NCBI GenBank assembly: GCA_019359015.1
Contig: JAHHID010000045.1
Location: forward strand, 1 to 56,300
Length of the DNA: 56,300 nucleotides
Direction of reading: 5' to 3'
Origin: Spirirestis rafaelensis WJT71-NPBG6
Lineage (GTDB): Bacteria > Cyanobacteriota > Cyanobacteriia > Cyanobacteriales > Nostocaceae
Shown: piece by piece, positions 42,596 through 50,243 of the stretch
Layout: the number at the start of each line of letters is the position of its first letter
Position numbering within the stretch: the first letter of the stretch is position 1
Made by a program: the position numbers and the translations under genes
Notes under the pieces: model-generated
Told to the model about the DNA's origin: nothing
The model's database searches: none
The model's input: the letters and a program-made list of their open reading frames with translations, nothing else

Positions 42596-44350
42596 TTATG
42601 TAGAAATGGGGATTGTTTTACTCTGGTAAGCGTTTTTAACTGTAAACCAGTTACTAGCAATCGGCATTCGCCAACCGGTACCAAAAGCGCGATCGGTGAT
42701 TTTTAAGCCAGGGGGTGCTTGCCGTCGCTTAAATTCGGCACGCGCTACCATCTGAATTACTCGGTCTACAATTGGTACGTCGTGACCTGCGGCAACAATT
42801 TCTGCTGCTGATTGATGTTTGTGAATTAAGCGTTGCAAGATGTCGTCTAATATCTCGTAGGGTGGTAGGGAGTCTTGGTCTACTTGACCTGGTTTAAGTT
42901 CGGCGCTGGGTGCTTTGGTGAGGACGTTTTCAGGAATTAGAAAGTGGGGAGTAGAGACAAGGCTTATTGCGTCTGTACAAAAGTGGGGGAATGGGGAGTG
43001 GTGATTAAGCCAGTGACAAATTGAATACACGCGGGTTTTGGGGACATCGGCAATTACTGCTAATCCGCCATTCATATCGCCGTAAAGGGTGCAGTAACCG
43101 ACTGCCATTTCTGATTTGTTGCCGGTAGATAAAAGGAGATAGCCGAATTTGTTGGCGATCGCCATCAATAAATTACCCCGAATCCTGGATTGAATATTCT
43201 CCTCTGCTAGCCCAAATTGTGTACCAGCAAACAAATCGGCTAAGGTATTGTCATAGCCTTGCATTAACTCCCCGATGGGTAATGTGGTAGTCTTGATTCC
43301 CAGGCTTTCGCCTAATGCCAAAGCATCGGTGATAGAATGTTCCGAACTGTACGGCGAAGGCATCAGCACACCGAAGACATTTTCTTTACCGAGTGCGGCA
43401 GTAGCGATCGCTGCGACTAATGAAGAATCAATTCCCCCACTTAAACCCAATACTACTTGAGAAAAGCGGCACTTTTGAGCATAATCTCGCACTCCCAAAA
43501 CTAAAGCGTGCCAAATTTCCTCATCTTCGTTATCGTATTCAGATACTACAGTACTTGGTAGTAAATCTCGCTGTACTTCGTCAAATTCAACTATTACTAA
43601 ATCGCTTTCAAATCCACGAGCGCGGCATATTAACTCGCCTTGACGATTTAAAGCAAAACTTCTCCCGTCAAAAATCAAATCATCATTTCCACCTACTTGA
43701 TTGGCGTAAATAATTGGTTGTTTAAAACGAATTGCACTATGGCGCAACATTGCTTCTCGAAACTGCTGTTTATTAACGCTGTAGGGGGAGGCAGATAAAT
43801 TAATAATAAAATCTACACCCAATATTGCTAAGTCGGCAATCGGATTATTGGTGTAACTACGTTTACCCCAATATTCTTCATCATTCCATAAGTCTTCGCA
43901 AATAGTTACACCAATATCAATATCATCTAAGGTGAAATAATTCGCTTGTAAACCCGGTTCAAAATAGCGACGTTCATCAAAAACATCATAAGTTGGCAAA
44001 AGTCGCTTATGAAAAATTTGCTTGATACCATTATCTAACAACGCCATGCTATTAAATAAAGGTTTACCACCATTATTGTGTGCGTCTAAATTTTCTTCAA
44101 CTGTTCCCACTAATACGGCTAAATTTGGCGGTAAATCTTTGACTAATTGTTGTAGAGTTATGCTCATTGCCTCAACGAAACTAGGATTTAATAATAAATC
44201 CCTCGGAGGATAGCCACATAAAGAAAGTTCTGGTGTTAGTAGCAAACGCGCACCTTCTGCGGCTGCTTGTTGTGCTGCCAAAATTATTTTTGCGGCGTTT
44301 CCTGGTAAGTCACCAATTGTTGGGTTAATTTGAGCGATCGCTATTTTCAT
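42596..44350 (-). CDS. nadE: Glutamine-dependent NAD+ synthetase
   Basis: Makes NAD from nicotinate adenine dinucleotide, ATP and glutamine. Two domains in 584 residues. The N-terminal nitrilase-like glutaminase has Glu in LLTPELSLCGYPPRDLL, Lys in HKRLLPTYDVFDE and Cys in GVTICEDLWND. The C-terminal synthetase has LGLSGGIDSSLVAAIA (P-loop) and NKSEMAVGYCTLYGDM. The residues HSPFPHFCTDAISLVSTPHF, just before LIPENVLTKAPSAEL, are not expected in the family; they come from an intergenic-type palindromic repeat (42941-43003). The frame is kept, so the enzyme may be functional. It is the last gene of the NAD cluster. Confidence 0.95.
   Translation of the reverse strand: MKIAIAQINPTIGDLPGNAAKIILAAQQAAAEGARLLLTPELSLCGYPPRDLLLNPSFVEAMSITLQQLVKDLPPNLAVLVGTVEENLDAHNNGGKPLFNSMALLDNGIKQIFHKRLLPTYDVFDERRYFEPGLQANYFTLDDIDIGVTICEDLWNDEEYWGKRSYTNNPIADLAILGVDFIINLSASPYSVNKQQFREAMLRHSAIRFKQPIIYANQVGGNDDLIFDGRSFALNRQGELICRARGFESDLVIVEFDEVQRDLLPSTVVSEYDNEDEEIWHALVLGVRDYAQKCRFSQVVLGLSGGIDSSLVAAIATAALGKENVFGVLMPSPYSSEHSITDALALGESLGIKTTTLPIGELMQGYDNTLADLFAGTQFGLAEENIQSRIRGNLLMAIANKFGYLLLSTGNKSEMAVGYCTLYGDMNGGLAVIADVPKTRVYSICHWLNHHSPFPHFCTDAISLVSTPHFLIPENVLTKAPSAELKPGQVDQDSLPPYEILDDILQRLIHKHQSAAEIVAAGHDVPIVDRVIQMVARAEFKRRQAPPGLKITDRAFGTGWRMPIASNWFTVKNAYQSKTIPIST
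42941..43003. repeat. GTGGGGAGTAGAGAC palindromic repeat inside nadE
   Basis: GTGGGGAGTAGAGAC, then GCGTCTGTACAAAAGTGGGG. This is the same composite as in the gcvH-gcvP gap (12979-13029). Within nadE it is read in frame as about 21 extra codons. The inner palindrome is 42951-42978. Confidence 0.85.
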
Positions 44351-44432
44351 TTTTGATTCTCTATTTAATATTTTGGATTAGACTTTTGTAAAAATATGGT
44401 AAATCACACATGAACACAGATAATCAAAATAA

Positions 44433-44729
44433 TCAAGTCTTGTCTTGCCAATCTTTTAACTCTTCGTTTATGAAATAACTAACCAAATCTCGATATAGCT
44501 TTTCAATTACATCTGGATTTAAGCCAACTTCGTCAGCCCACACACGTCTTGACTGCAACATAGAATTAAATCTTTCTGGGGCTTTTACACTGTCTTGACT
44601 TGTTTTGAACTTTGCGGCAGCTTTTACGTATGCAAATCTTTTTCCTAAATCATAGATAATTTGCTTATCAATTTCATCAATACAATCGCGAATTTCCTGA
44701 ATATTAAAACACTCATTAGGTGATTTCAT
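44433..44729 (-). CDS. Chorismate mutase type II / isochorismate-pyruvate lyase-like (PchB-like) protein
   Basis: A 98-residue all-helical protein of the chorismate-mutase type II fold. Marks: IRDCIDEIDKQIIYDLGKRF (helix 1, with the typical IDxIDxxI/LxxR region), then YVKAAAKFK and SVKAPERFNSMLQSRR, and finally the C-terminal helix DVIEKLYRDLVSYFINEE. Size and pattern fit the PchB/isochorismate-pyruvate lyase branch as well as chorismate mutase; the active-site residues cannot settle which. It lies between the nrtR-like gene and nadE on the same strand, in an NAD cluster where it has no obvious job. Confidence 0.8.
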   Translation of the reverse strand: MKSPNECFNIQEIRDCIDEIDKQIIYDLGKRFAYVKAAAKFKTSQDSVKAPERFNSMLQSRRVWADEVGLNPDVIEKLYRDLVSYFINEELKDWQDKT

Positions 44730-44833
44730 AACTTGGTATCCTTATTTTATCGGAAACGCACTCGCCTTTGAGAGTGCGTCTGCCACAGGAGAAGGGAAGA
44801 AGAAGAGAAGCGTCTCGCAGAGAAGCCAGTTTG

Positions 44834-45580
44834 TTAAATAAAGACTAAAGGTTTATCTTTTAAGGGAGCAAATGCTTCTGCATCAAACTTATACAAACTA
44901 GCTGGACGACCTGCACCACGTGATATTTTAATTCCGGTATCGCATAAAAAACCTAATTTGAGTAGACGCGCCCTAAAATTAGAATAATCGGCAAAATTAT
45001 CTCCTAAAACTGTGGTATATAACTGATATAAATCATTTAAAGTAAAGGTTTCTGGTAAGACTTCAAAAGCTACCGGACTATACTCTAATTTATTTCGCAA
45101 GCGCCTATGTCCATACGCTAAAACTTCGTTATGATCAAAGGCTAATTGCGGTACTTGCTTCACTGGATACCAAGCTATACCAGTTACTTTATCGGCAATT
45201 AATTCTGCTTCTTCAAAGCGAACAAGGGCAAAGTAGCTAACTGATAGATAGCGGACACCAAAGCTATCGATTGCTTCGCGTGGGTCGCGATTGGGTCCAC
45301 CAAAGGTATACAATTGCTCTAAATAGAGATTGTTGACTTTAATTTTTTCTGACATGATGCGATAGGCAGCATCTTCTAAAGATTCTCCTTGACGTACCAA
45401 TGTACCGGGAAGACTCCACTGATTTAAAAATGGCTCCTGTTGTCGCATTACTAATAAAACTAGTAGTCGATTTTGGGCGGTATCTACAGAAAAAATTACA
45501 TTGTCAACACCTACTTTGAAATCAGCCAAAGGTTGTTGATTTAACAGATTTGGAATTTGTTTTTGCTTGTGTCCTGGCAT
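44834..45580 (-). CDS. nrtR: NrtR-like Nudix regulator
   Basis: A 248-residue protein with an N-terminal Nudix domain and a C-terminal winged-helix domain, the layout of NrtR, a regulator of NAD metabolism that senses ADP-ribose or NAD-related ligands. The Nudix-box region (about residues 59-81) reads PGTLVRQGESLEDAAYRIMSEKI. In a catalytic Nudix box the REUxEE core would be present; here it is RIMSEK, so two glutamates are changed and hydrolysis is doubtful, as in some NrtR proteins. The C-terminal FTLNDLYQLYTTVLGDNFADY and SRGAGRPASLYKF match the wHTH part. Its start overlaps the end of nadD by 40 bases (45541-45580), suggesting translational coupling. Likely target: the palindrome at 47663-47691. 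Confidence 0.83.
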   Translation of the reverse strand: MPGHKQKQIPNLLNQQPLADFKVGVDNVIFSVDTAQNRLLVLLVMRQQEPFLNQWSLPGTLVRQGESLEDAAYRIMSEKIKVNNLYLEQLYTFGGPNRDPREAIDSFGVRYLSVSYFALVRFEEAELIADKVTGIAWYPVKQVPQLAFDHNEVLAYGHRRLRNKLEYSPVAFEVLPETFTLNDLYQLYTTVLGDNFADYSNFRARLLKLGFLCDTGIKISRGAGRPASLYKFDAEAFAPLKDKPLVFI

Positions 45581-46143
45581 TCGTACAAATGCTTTTGATG
45601 AATATAGTTAACAACAGGGGCAGTTAAAGCTTTAGGATCTTTATTTTCACGATACGCTGTTGAGGAAACCTCTAGACCGATGAGGTTAGCGATCGCAATT
45701 TTTCCTCCCAGCTTTTGCACCCCTGACAAACTAGACTCATCTATCGTATATCCCGGTCGCGGCACTACTAATAATTGTACTTGTCGCAACAAATCTTCAA
45801 TCCGATACCAACGCGGCAGTTGATTCAGCAGATCTGAACCGATAACTAATGTTAATTCTACGTCTTCACCTACACTCACTTTCGCTTTTTCCACTGTTTC
45901 TAGTGTTCTGAAGCTACTTAATTCTTGTTCTAAAATAATGTTGTGTCGTGACGTATTCATACCCGCAATCAAGAGTCGCAACATTGCAACCCGATGCTCC
46001 AAAGGTGTTTGATGCGATTTAAAGGGATTATTTGCTGCCCAAACTACCACGCGATCGTAATGTTCAGATAACCAATTTAAAATTGTTTGATGTCCAGCCG
46101 TTGGCGGATCTGCACTAGTACCAAATAAAGCAATATTTAACAT
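45541..46143 (-). CDS. nadD: Nicotinate-nucleotide adenylyltransferase
   Basis: Joins ATP and nicotinate mononucleotide to make NaAD, the step between PncB and NadE. A 200-residue nucleotidyltransferase. GTSADPPTAGHQTIL is the family's GxFDPxHxGH motif, with Ala-Asp for Phe-Asp and Thr for the first His. VVWAANNPFKSHQTP and the VSSTAYR (ISSTxxR-type) motif at the C-terminus complete the site. The first His of the HxGH motif is replaced (TAGH). Starts ATG at 46143. It overlaps the nrtR-like gene, and pncB is 92 bases upstream. Confidence 0.9.
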   Translation of the reverse strand: MLNIALFGTSADPPTAGHQTILNWLSEHYDRVVVWAANNPFKSHQTPLEHRVAMLRLLIAGMNTSRHNIILEQELSSFRTLETVEKAKVSVGEDVELTLVIGSDLLNQLPRWYRIEDLLRQVQLLVVPRPGYTIDESSLSGVQKLGGKIAIANLIGLEVSSTAYRENKDPKALTAPVVNYIHQKHLYECQDTSKNKFQIC

Positions 46144-46235
46144 TTTTAATTTTCAATTTTGGGTTTTGAATTAGTCAAGAGTCAAAAGTCAAGAATTATT
46201 TATTTCTTATCTTCCTAGTCCGCAGTCCGCAGTCC

Positions 46236-47636
46236 CTAGTCCCTAGTCCCTAATCTTTGCGTCTGCTGGGTGAGTTTTTCTAACTCGGCGGAAATTTCTA
46301 CCTGTACCGAAACAGGATGATTCAGTTGTCTGGTTTCTTCTGGTAAACTCGCAACTGAAGCGGTGGTGCGTTGACGAATTTCTGCTATGGTTTCTGACGA
46401 TCGCATTCGTTTACCTTCTTTAACCATCAATTCCAATAAAGGTTGTTCTGTGCTAGTGCTTTCATCTGCTAATCCCAAGCGATCGCTTTTCACTTTACCT
46501 TCTACAAAAGTGCGAAAAATCTGCTTGCGCCCCGGATAAGTTATTTTACCGCTAGACTGTTTCATCACGGGGATACCATCAATTTCTACTAGTTTATAAA
46601 CTCCATTCACAGGGGAACCGGTAACTAGTCGCGTTCCCAGTCCATAACCATCAATTTGGGCACCGTTGGCTTTGAGTCTGGCAATTTCCCACTCGTCCAA
46701 ATCCCCACTAGCGAAAATCGACACATCAGGAAGAAGTGATCGCACTTCTTTTGATAAGTTAACTAAATCCCCAGAATCTAACCGAACTCCAGTTAGTTTC
46801 ATTTCCCCTGAGTTGACTTTTTGAGCTAACTTTTGGGCAGCTGCGATCGTATCGTAAGTATCAATTAACAATGGCGCACCCGGAAAATATCGATGAAATG
46901 CTGTAAATGCTTGTTCTTCACTACCTGCCATTGCCGATAAAGCCATGACTAAAGCGTGAGCCATTGTACCACTTGGCTTTTGCCCCAGTTGTAGTGCGGC
47001 TAACACATTGGAACTTTGATCTAATCCACCAGCTAACGCTGCTCGCGCCGCCCACAAAGAGCCTTGGGGACTAAATGCGCGTCTTGTCCCAAATTCTAGT
47101 AACGTGGCTTTCTCGCCAGCTACATCGCGAATCCGTGCGGCTTTTGTGGCAATTAAAGTCTGATAATTAATGGTATTTAACAAGTAAGTTTCTACTAGCT
47201 GTGCTTGCCAAAGTGGTGCTTCCACACGCAACAAAGCTTCATTGGCAAATACCGCTGTCCCTTCTGGCACTGCCCACACATCGCCAGTAAAACGCCCCTC
47301 AAGCAGCAATGACCAAAAGCGATCGCTTGCACCCTCAAAAATTCTCGTCTCCTGCAAAGCCTCTATTTGAGAAGCACTAAAGCGGAATTTTTCTAAATAT
47401 TCCAACGCTTGCGCCAGCCCCATCGCAATTAAATAGCCAAAACCTTCTGGTAAGCGTCTCACAAACAATTCAAAGCTTGCCCGCTTTTGTTCTACACCTT
47501 CACTTGTGTAACAAGCTGCCATTGTTAGCTGGTAAAGGTCAGTCAGCAAACTGTAATCAGCCGCAGAGAAGTTCAATTCTTGGTTCTCTTGCTGAATATT
47601 GGTATGTGCATAGTCCAGGTTTGGCAAAGTTATCAT
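46236..47636 (-). CDS. pncB: Nicotinate phosphoribosyltransferase
   Basis: Salvage entry to NAD: nicotinate plus PRPP to nicotinate mononucleotide. A 466-residue type II phosphoribosyltransferase. It has SLLTDLYQLTMAACY, ASFELFVRRLPEGFGYLIA, LLEFGTRRAFSPQGSLWAAR, GTMAHALVMAL, FPGAPLLIDTYDT and GVRLDSGDL, all typical. The start ATG is at 47636; a perfect 29-bp palindrome is centred 41 bases upstream. It heads the NAD cluster pncB-nadD-nrtR-(CM-like)-nadE, all on this strand with short gaps or overlap. Confidence 0.95.
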   Translation of the reverse strand: MITLPNLDYAHTNIQQENQELNFSAADYSLLTDLYQLTMAACYTSEGVEQKRASFELFVRRLPEGFGYLIAMGLAQALEYLEKFRFSASQIEALQETRIFEGASDRFWSLLLEGRFTGDVWAVPEGTAVFANEALLRVEAPLWQAQLVETYLLNTINYQTLIATKAARIRDVAGEKATLLEFGTRRAFSPQGSLWAARAALAGGLDQSSNVLAALQLGQKPSGTMAHALVMALSAMAGSEEQAFTAFHRYFPGAPLLIDTYDTIAAAQKLAQKVNSGEMKLTGVRLDSGDLVNLSKEVRSLLPDVSIFASGDLDEWEIARLKANGAQIDGYGLGTRLVTGSPVNGVYKLVEIDGIPVMKQSSGKITYPGRKQIFRTFVEGKVKSDRLGLADESTSTEQPLLELMVKEGKRMRSSETIAEIRQRTTASVASLPEETRQLNHPVSVQVEISAELEKLTQQTQRLGTRD

Positions 47637-47662
47637 GCTGACGCGCCCTTACAAGAATGCTT

Positions 47663-47691
47663 TTATTTATGGTAGGTTTTACCATAAATAA
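47663..47691. promoter_or_regulatory. Perfect 29-bp palindrome upstream of pncB, candidate NrtR operator
   Basis: TTATTTATGGTA (47663-47674), spacer GGTTT, TACCATAAATAA (47680-47691). The two 12-base arms match perfectly. It ends 26 bases before the pncB start, where a repressor could block transcription of the cluster. NrtR regulators bind such palindromes upstream of NAD genes; binding here is inferred from position and symmetry. Confidence 0.65.
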
Positions 47692-48052
47692 TGTCAACTG
47701 TCGCAGGACTTATGTCATTTATTGCTTTAAATCAGGTTGTTCCGGTCAAATTAATACTAGATTTATCAATTAGTTCATATTTATTTATAGTAATTGTAAG
47801 AAATAACTAGGTAACCGTTCAGAGCTTAGTTTCTATAGCTTTACCTTTCTAGGGTGTGGAATTATTAATATAGGTTACAATCATAATTAAAGGGCAAAGT
47901 TAAATTTTTCTTATATAAACTATTGCAACAATAGCTGAAGAATCATTGCATATATTATCAATATATTGAGAATATGAGCAAGTTGAGAATATGAGAATTA
48001 AAGTAGAGATATCGCAATTAAAAACACTGCGAAAAAAGGAGAATTTAACATT
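47692..48052. other. Intergenic region between pncB and the 50-residue ORF
   Basis: AT-rich, no gene seen. A CTATAGCTTTACCTTTCTAGGGTGTGG-type dispersed repeat lies near 47833-47860. A short direct repeat TATTGAGAATATGAG / TTGAGAATATGAG runs through 47962-47997. The promoters of pncB and of the small protein must lie here. Confidence 0.55.
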
Positions 48053-48205
48053 ATGGCTATCTCCAGAATATTAGCGAGCATTACCCAGTATATTTCTGAA
48101 GCAGCGATGCGTATTTTTGGTCCTAATGATGATGCTTATCCTGTTATTGGTATACAACCTTTTACAGGTGAACCTTATAAGGAAGGTACAAGCGACAATT
48201 GGTAA
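48053..48205 (+). CDS. Small protein of 50 residues, probably conserved in cyanobacteria
   Basis: Starts MAISRILASITQYISEAAMR and continues IFGPNDDAYPVIGIQPF, ending YKEGTSDNW. An amphipathic N-terminal helix is followed by a Pro/Gly-rich turn segment with the word PxxGIQPF, which I associate with a family of small cyanobacterial proteins of unknown function. The ATG at 48053 has AAGGAG 11 bases upstream, and a strong terminator follows at 48242, so it looks like a real independently transcribed gene. Role not known. Confidence 0.65.
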   Translation: MAISRILASITQYISEAAMRIFGPNDDAYPVIGIQPFTGEPYKEGTSDNW

Positions 48206-48241
48206 ATAATCATATTAGATTTAGATAAGTTAGTTAAAATC

Positions 48242-48283
48242 AAAGTCGGTGGAAAACTAAGCTCTCACTCCACCGACTTTTTT
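48242..48283 (+). terminator. Rho-independent terminator after the small protein
   Basis: AAAGTCGGTGGA (48242-48253), 15-base loop, TCCACCGACTTT (48269-48280), with the T-run continuing to 48283. Perfect 12-bp stem, typical intrinsic terminator. A GGGCATTGGGCAATGG repeat block follows directly. Confidence 0.9.
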
Positions 48284-48291
48284 ATATTTGT

Positions 48292-48393
48292 TGGGCATTG
48301 GGCAATGGTCATGGGGCATTGGTAATAATTCTTGCCCTTTTCCCTTTCCCCTTTTCCCCTCTTCAAAAATGCCCAATGCCCTGTGCCCGATTC
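48292..48393. repeat. GGGCATTGGGCAATGG repeat block
   Basis: A GGGCATTGGGCAATGG run, a pyrimidine-rich tract, then AATGCCCAATGCCCTG. The ends are complementary. Same family as at 1099-1150. Confidence 0.75.
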
Positions 48394-49005
48394 TTACAAT
48401 CCATCCCACTGAAATTCTGCTAACAATAACAAGCAGAAAACCATCAAAGCACCAGTGGAAAGAAACTGCCAACCACTAACATAAGGTAAGAGAAAAATTC
48501 CTAGCAAGTGAAGTATGCCGATGAATATTATCGCACGCGATCGCACTGCGAACCCAGTACACCAATAGCCGATGGCACTCAAGCCCAACCATAGAGGACA
48601 TAGGTGCATTAATACATCTGCCCAAAGTAAGAAAATACTCATATTAGTTAATATCACCCCGAACGCCATCAATAACGCCCAACAATATAGTATCCAGGTA
48701 ACTTGTCTTTCCTGCACCCAATGTCGAGTAAAATTTACCATCATTGCAATACCGATAAGGCTAAGAATTGACCATAAAGTTGCTTGCAAAGTCCAACTAA
48801 TGGGGAGAAATTGAGCCGTCACAAACATCGGTATGAGTAAAATACTCCAAAGGATGCAAGCTTGATCTATGCGCGTATAAAAGGTTGAATAAAGCTTAAT
48901 TTTGCCAATTCTCCAGTTAACAAACCAAAGTCCTTTCAGTTCTTGGATTTCTAAAGTTGTTTCTTTGCGACGCAGCACTGGTTCTGAATAATTAAAAAAA
49001 GTCAT
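48394..49005 (-). CDS. Hypothetical multi-pass membrane protein
   Basis: A 203-residue protein with about six hydrophobic segments: ILWSILLIPMFVTAQFL, LWSILSLIGIAMMVNF, TWILYCWALLMAFGVIL, MSIFLLWADVLMHLCPLWLG, IIFIGILHLLGIFLL and LSTGALMVFCLLLLAEF. The N-terminal 45 residues are charged and cytoplasmic-looking (RRKETTLEIQELKGLW). The start at 49005 (MTFFNYSEPV) is more likely than the upstream one. I do not recognise the family. It stands alone; no partner suggests a role. Confidence 0.65.
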   Translation of the reverse strand: MTFFNYSEPVLRRKETTLEIQELKGLWFVNWRIGKIKLYSTFYTRIDQACILWSILLIPMFVTAQFLPISWTLQATLWSILSLIGIAMMVNFTRHWVQERQVTWILYCWALLMAFGVILTNMSIFLLWADVLMHLCPLWLGLSAIGYWCTGFAVRSRAIIFIGILHLLGIFLLPYVSGWQFLSTGALMVFCLLLLAEFQWDGL

Positions 49006-49454
49006 TTTAATTTGTACTGAATTTTTCAAAAAATTAAGGTGTTTTCGCTTGGAAAATACCATATTTGTTTAAATTTATATTTATTAGTATTTTTATATAT
49101 CTCTGTCTCTGGCGATGAATTTAGCAATGTTATATTCTGTCCTAGGTTGTAGTTATGTAATTGGGTTTACAGAACAAACAAAGGAAATCTCATCTAGATT
49201 ACTTAGCAGTAGACATTAGAGAGCATTTACTATCTTTATGTATCGTTTTGTAAATGTTATTAAATCATTAATATTTATCAGAGAGTGAAAGAAGCGATCG
49301 CCTGGATACCTCTTCATAATGCTGGGTGTGGTAACTCCTAACTAAAGGCTTTGTTTATCGCTGGTGAAAAAAATACGCCAGGGATGATTTAGCCATCTCA
49401 AAGTAAATATTTCCTAACTTTGTTAAGAAATGAAAAACTAGGAGCACTTCGACA
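49006..49454. other. Intergenic region, no gene seen
   Basis: Divergent gap between the membrane protein and the Arg/His/Tyr-rich protein. AT-rich, one GCGATCGC near 49294, no repeats of note. A ribosome-binding GGAG is at 49441-49444, ahead of the next gene. Confidence 0.55.
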
Positions 49455-50027
49455 ATGTTTTGGAAAATCGTAGTTAGTGCTTTACTATTGCCCAGTTGCC
49501 TGGGATTTGAGACAGTAGCAGCACATATAACAAATAAGGTGCAAAACCAGCCGCAGTCTCAAGAATTGACATTACCAGTTAATTCCACACTGGCAAATCA
49601 AAGTCTGATGAATTCTTCCACGCTTGCCAATAAAGAGGATTCATCAATTCAAAGCAACTTGGAAGCTGATATCCAAGTCAAACAGACCAAATACGAGTAT
49701 TATCAAAACATCCACCGTCAGCGTCTTCGTCGTTCTAGACAGAGAGCGTATTCTAAATACCGACATCATCGCCGACGAGTGCATCATCATCGCAGGTATC
49801 ACCAAAACCGGGTTTATTATCGTCAAAATCGTCACCCCAGACGGCATTACTACAGATACCAGCGTCAAAATCGTCATCCCAGACGACATTACTACAGATA
49901 CCAGCGTCAAAATCATCACCCCAGACGACATTACTACAGATACCAGCGTCAATACCATCCCCAAAATTACCACAGACGACACAACTACAGATGCCAGCAT
50001 TTTAGTCATGGGAGATGTTACAACTAA
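49455..50027 (+). CDS. Exported Arg/His/Tyr-rich repeat protein
   Basis: A 190-residue, very basic protein. The N-terminus MFWKIVVSALLLPSCLGFET with VAAHIT after it is a signal peptide; LPSC could also act as a lipobox. A neutral linker (20-75) is followed by an Arg/His/Tyr-rich region with a 14-residue repeat RQNRHPRRHYYRYQ (three copies and a degenerate fourth; DNA unit 42 bp, 49821-49988). It ends NYRCQHFSHGRCYN. GGAG at 49441 gives a good start. Strongly cationic secreted proteins like this may bind polysaccharides, DNA or metals; no function is known. Two other frames are also open across the repeat because its length is a multiple of three. Confidence 0.7.
   Translation: MFWKIVVSALLLPSCLGFETVAAHITNKVQNQPQSQELTLPVNSTLANQSLMNSSTLANKEDSSIQSNLEADIQVKQTKYEYYQNIHRQRLRRSRQRAYSKYRHHRRRVHHHRRYHQNRVYYRQNRHPRRHYYRYQRQNRHPRRHYYRYQRQNHHPRRHYYRYQRQYHPQNYHRRHNYRCQHFSHGRCYN
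49821..49988 (+). repeat. 42-bp tandem repeat, three copies and one degenerate
   Basis: Units start at 49821, 49863, 49905 and (degenerate) 49947, each CGTCAAAATCGTCACCCCAG-like. They encode a 14-residue Arg/His/Tyr motif in the + frame used by the exported protein; other frames encode DTSVKI(V)TPDGITT-like repeats. Confidence 0.9.
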
Positions 50028-50243
50028 TGCGGCAAAGTACACGCATTGCACAAATTCATCACGAATTAACAAAGAAATTGCTCTGCGTTTAAAGATGCGC
50101 TCATTTTTAAGCAAAGCTGTACTAAGTGCTAACGGGGAGTTAAGTTAAAAGGTAAAAATGTTTCGTTTGCCTTAAGACTGAAAAAAGCACAAAAACAAAC
50201 ATTTATGCGTAAATCCTATTTATTCGGCTGTTAGATTTTTAGC

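Noticed and set aside
49624-50148. A second long ORF in another frame across the 42-bp repeats
   Set aside because: It lacks a signal peptide and ribosome-binding site. It is open because the repeat length is a multiple of three; the frame with signal peptide and GGAG is preferred.
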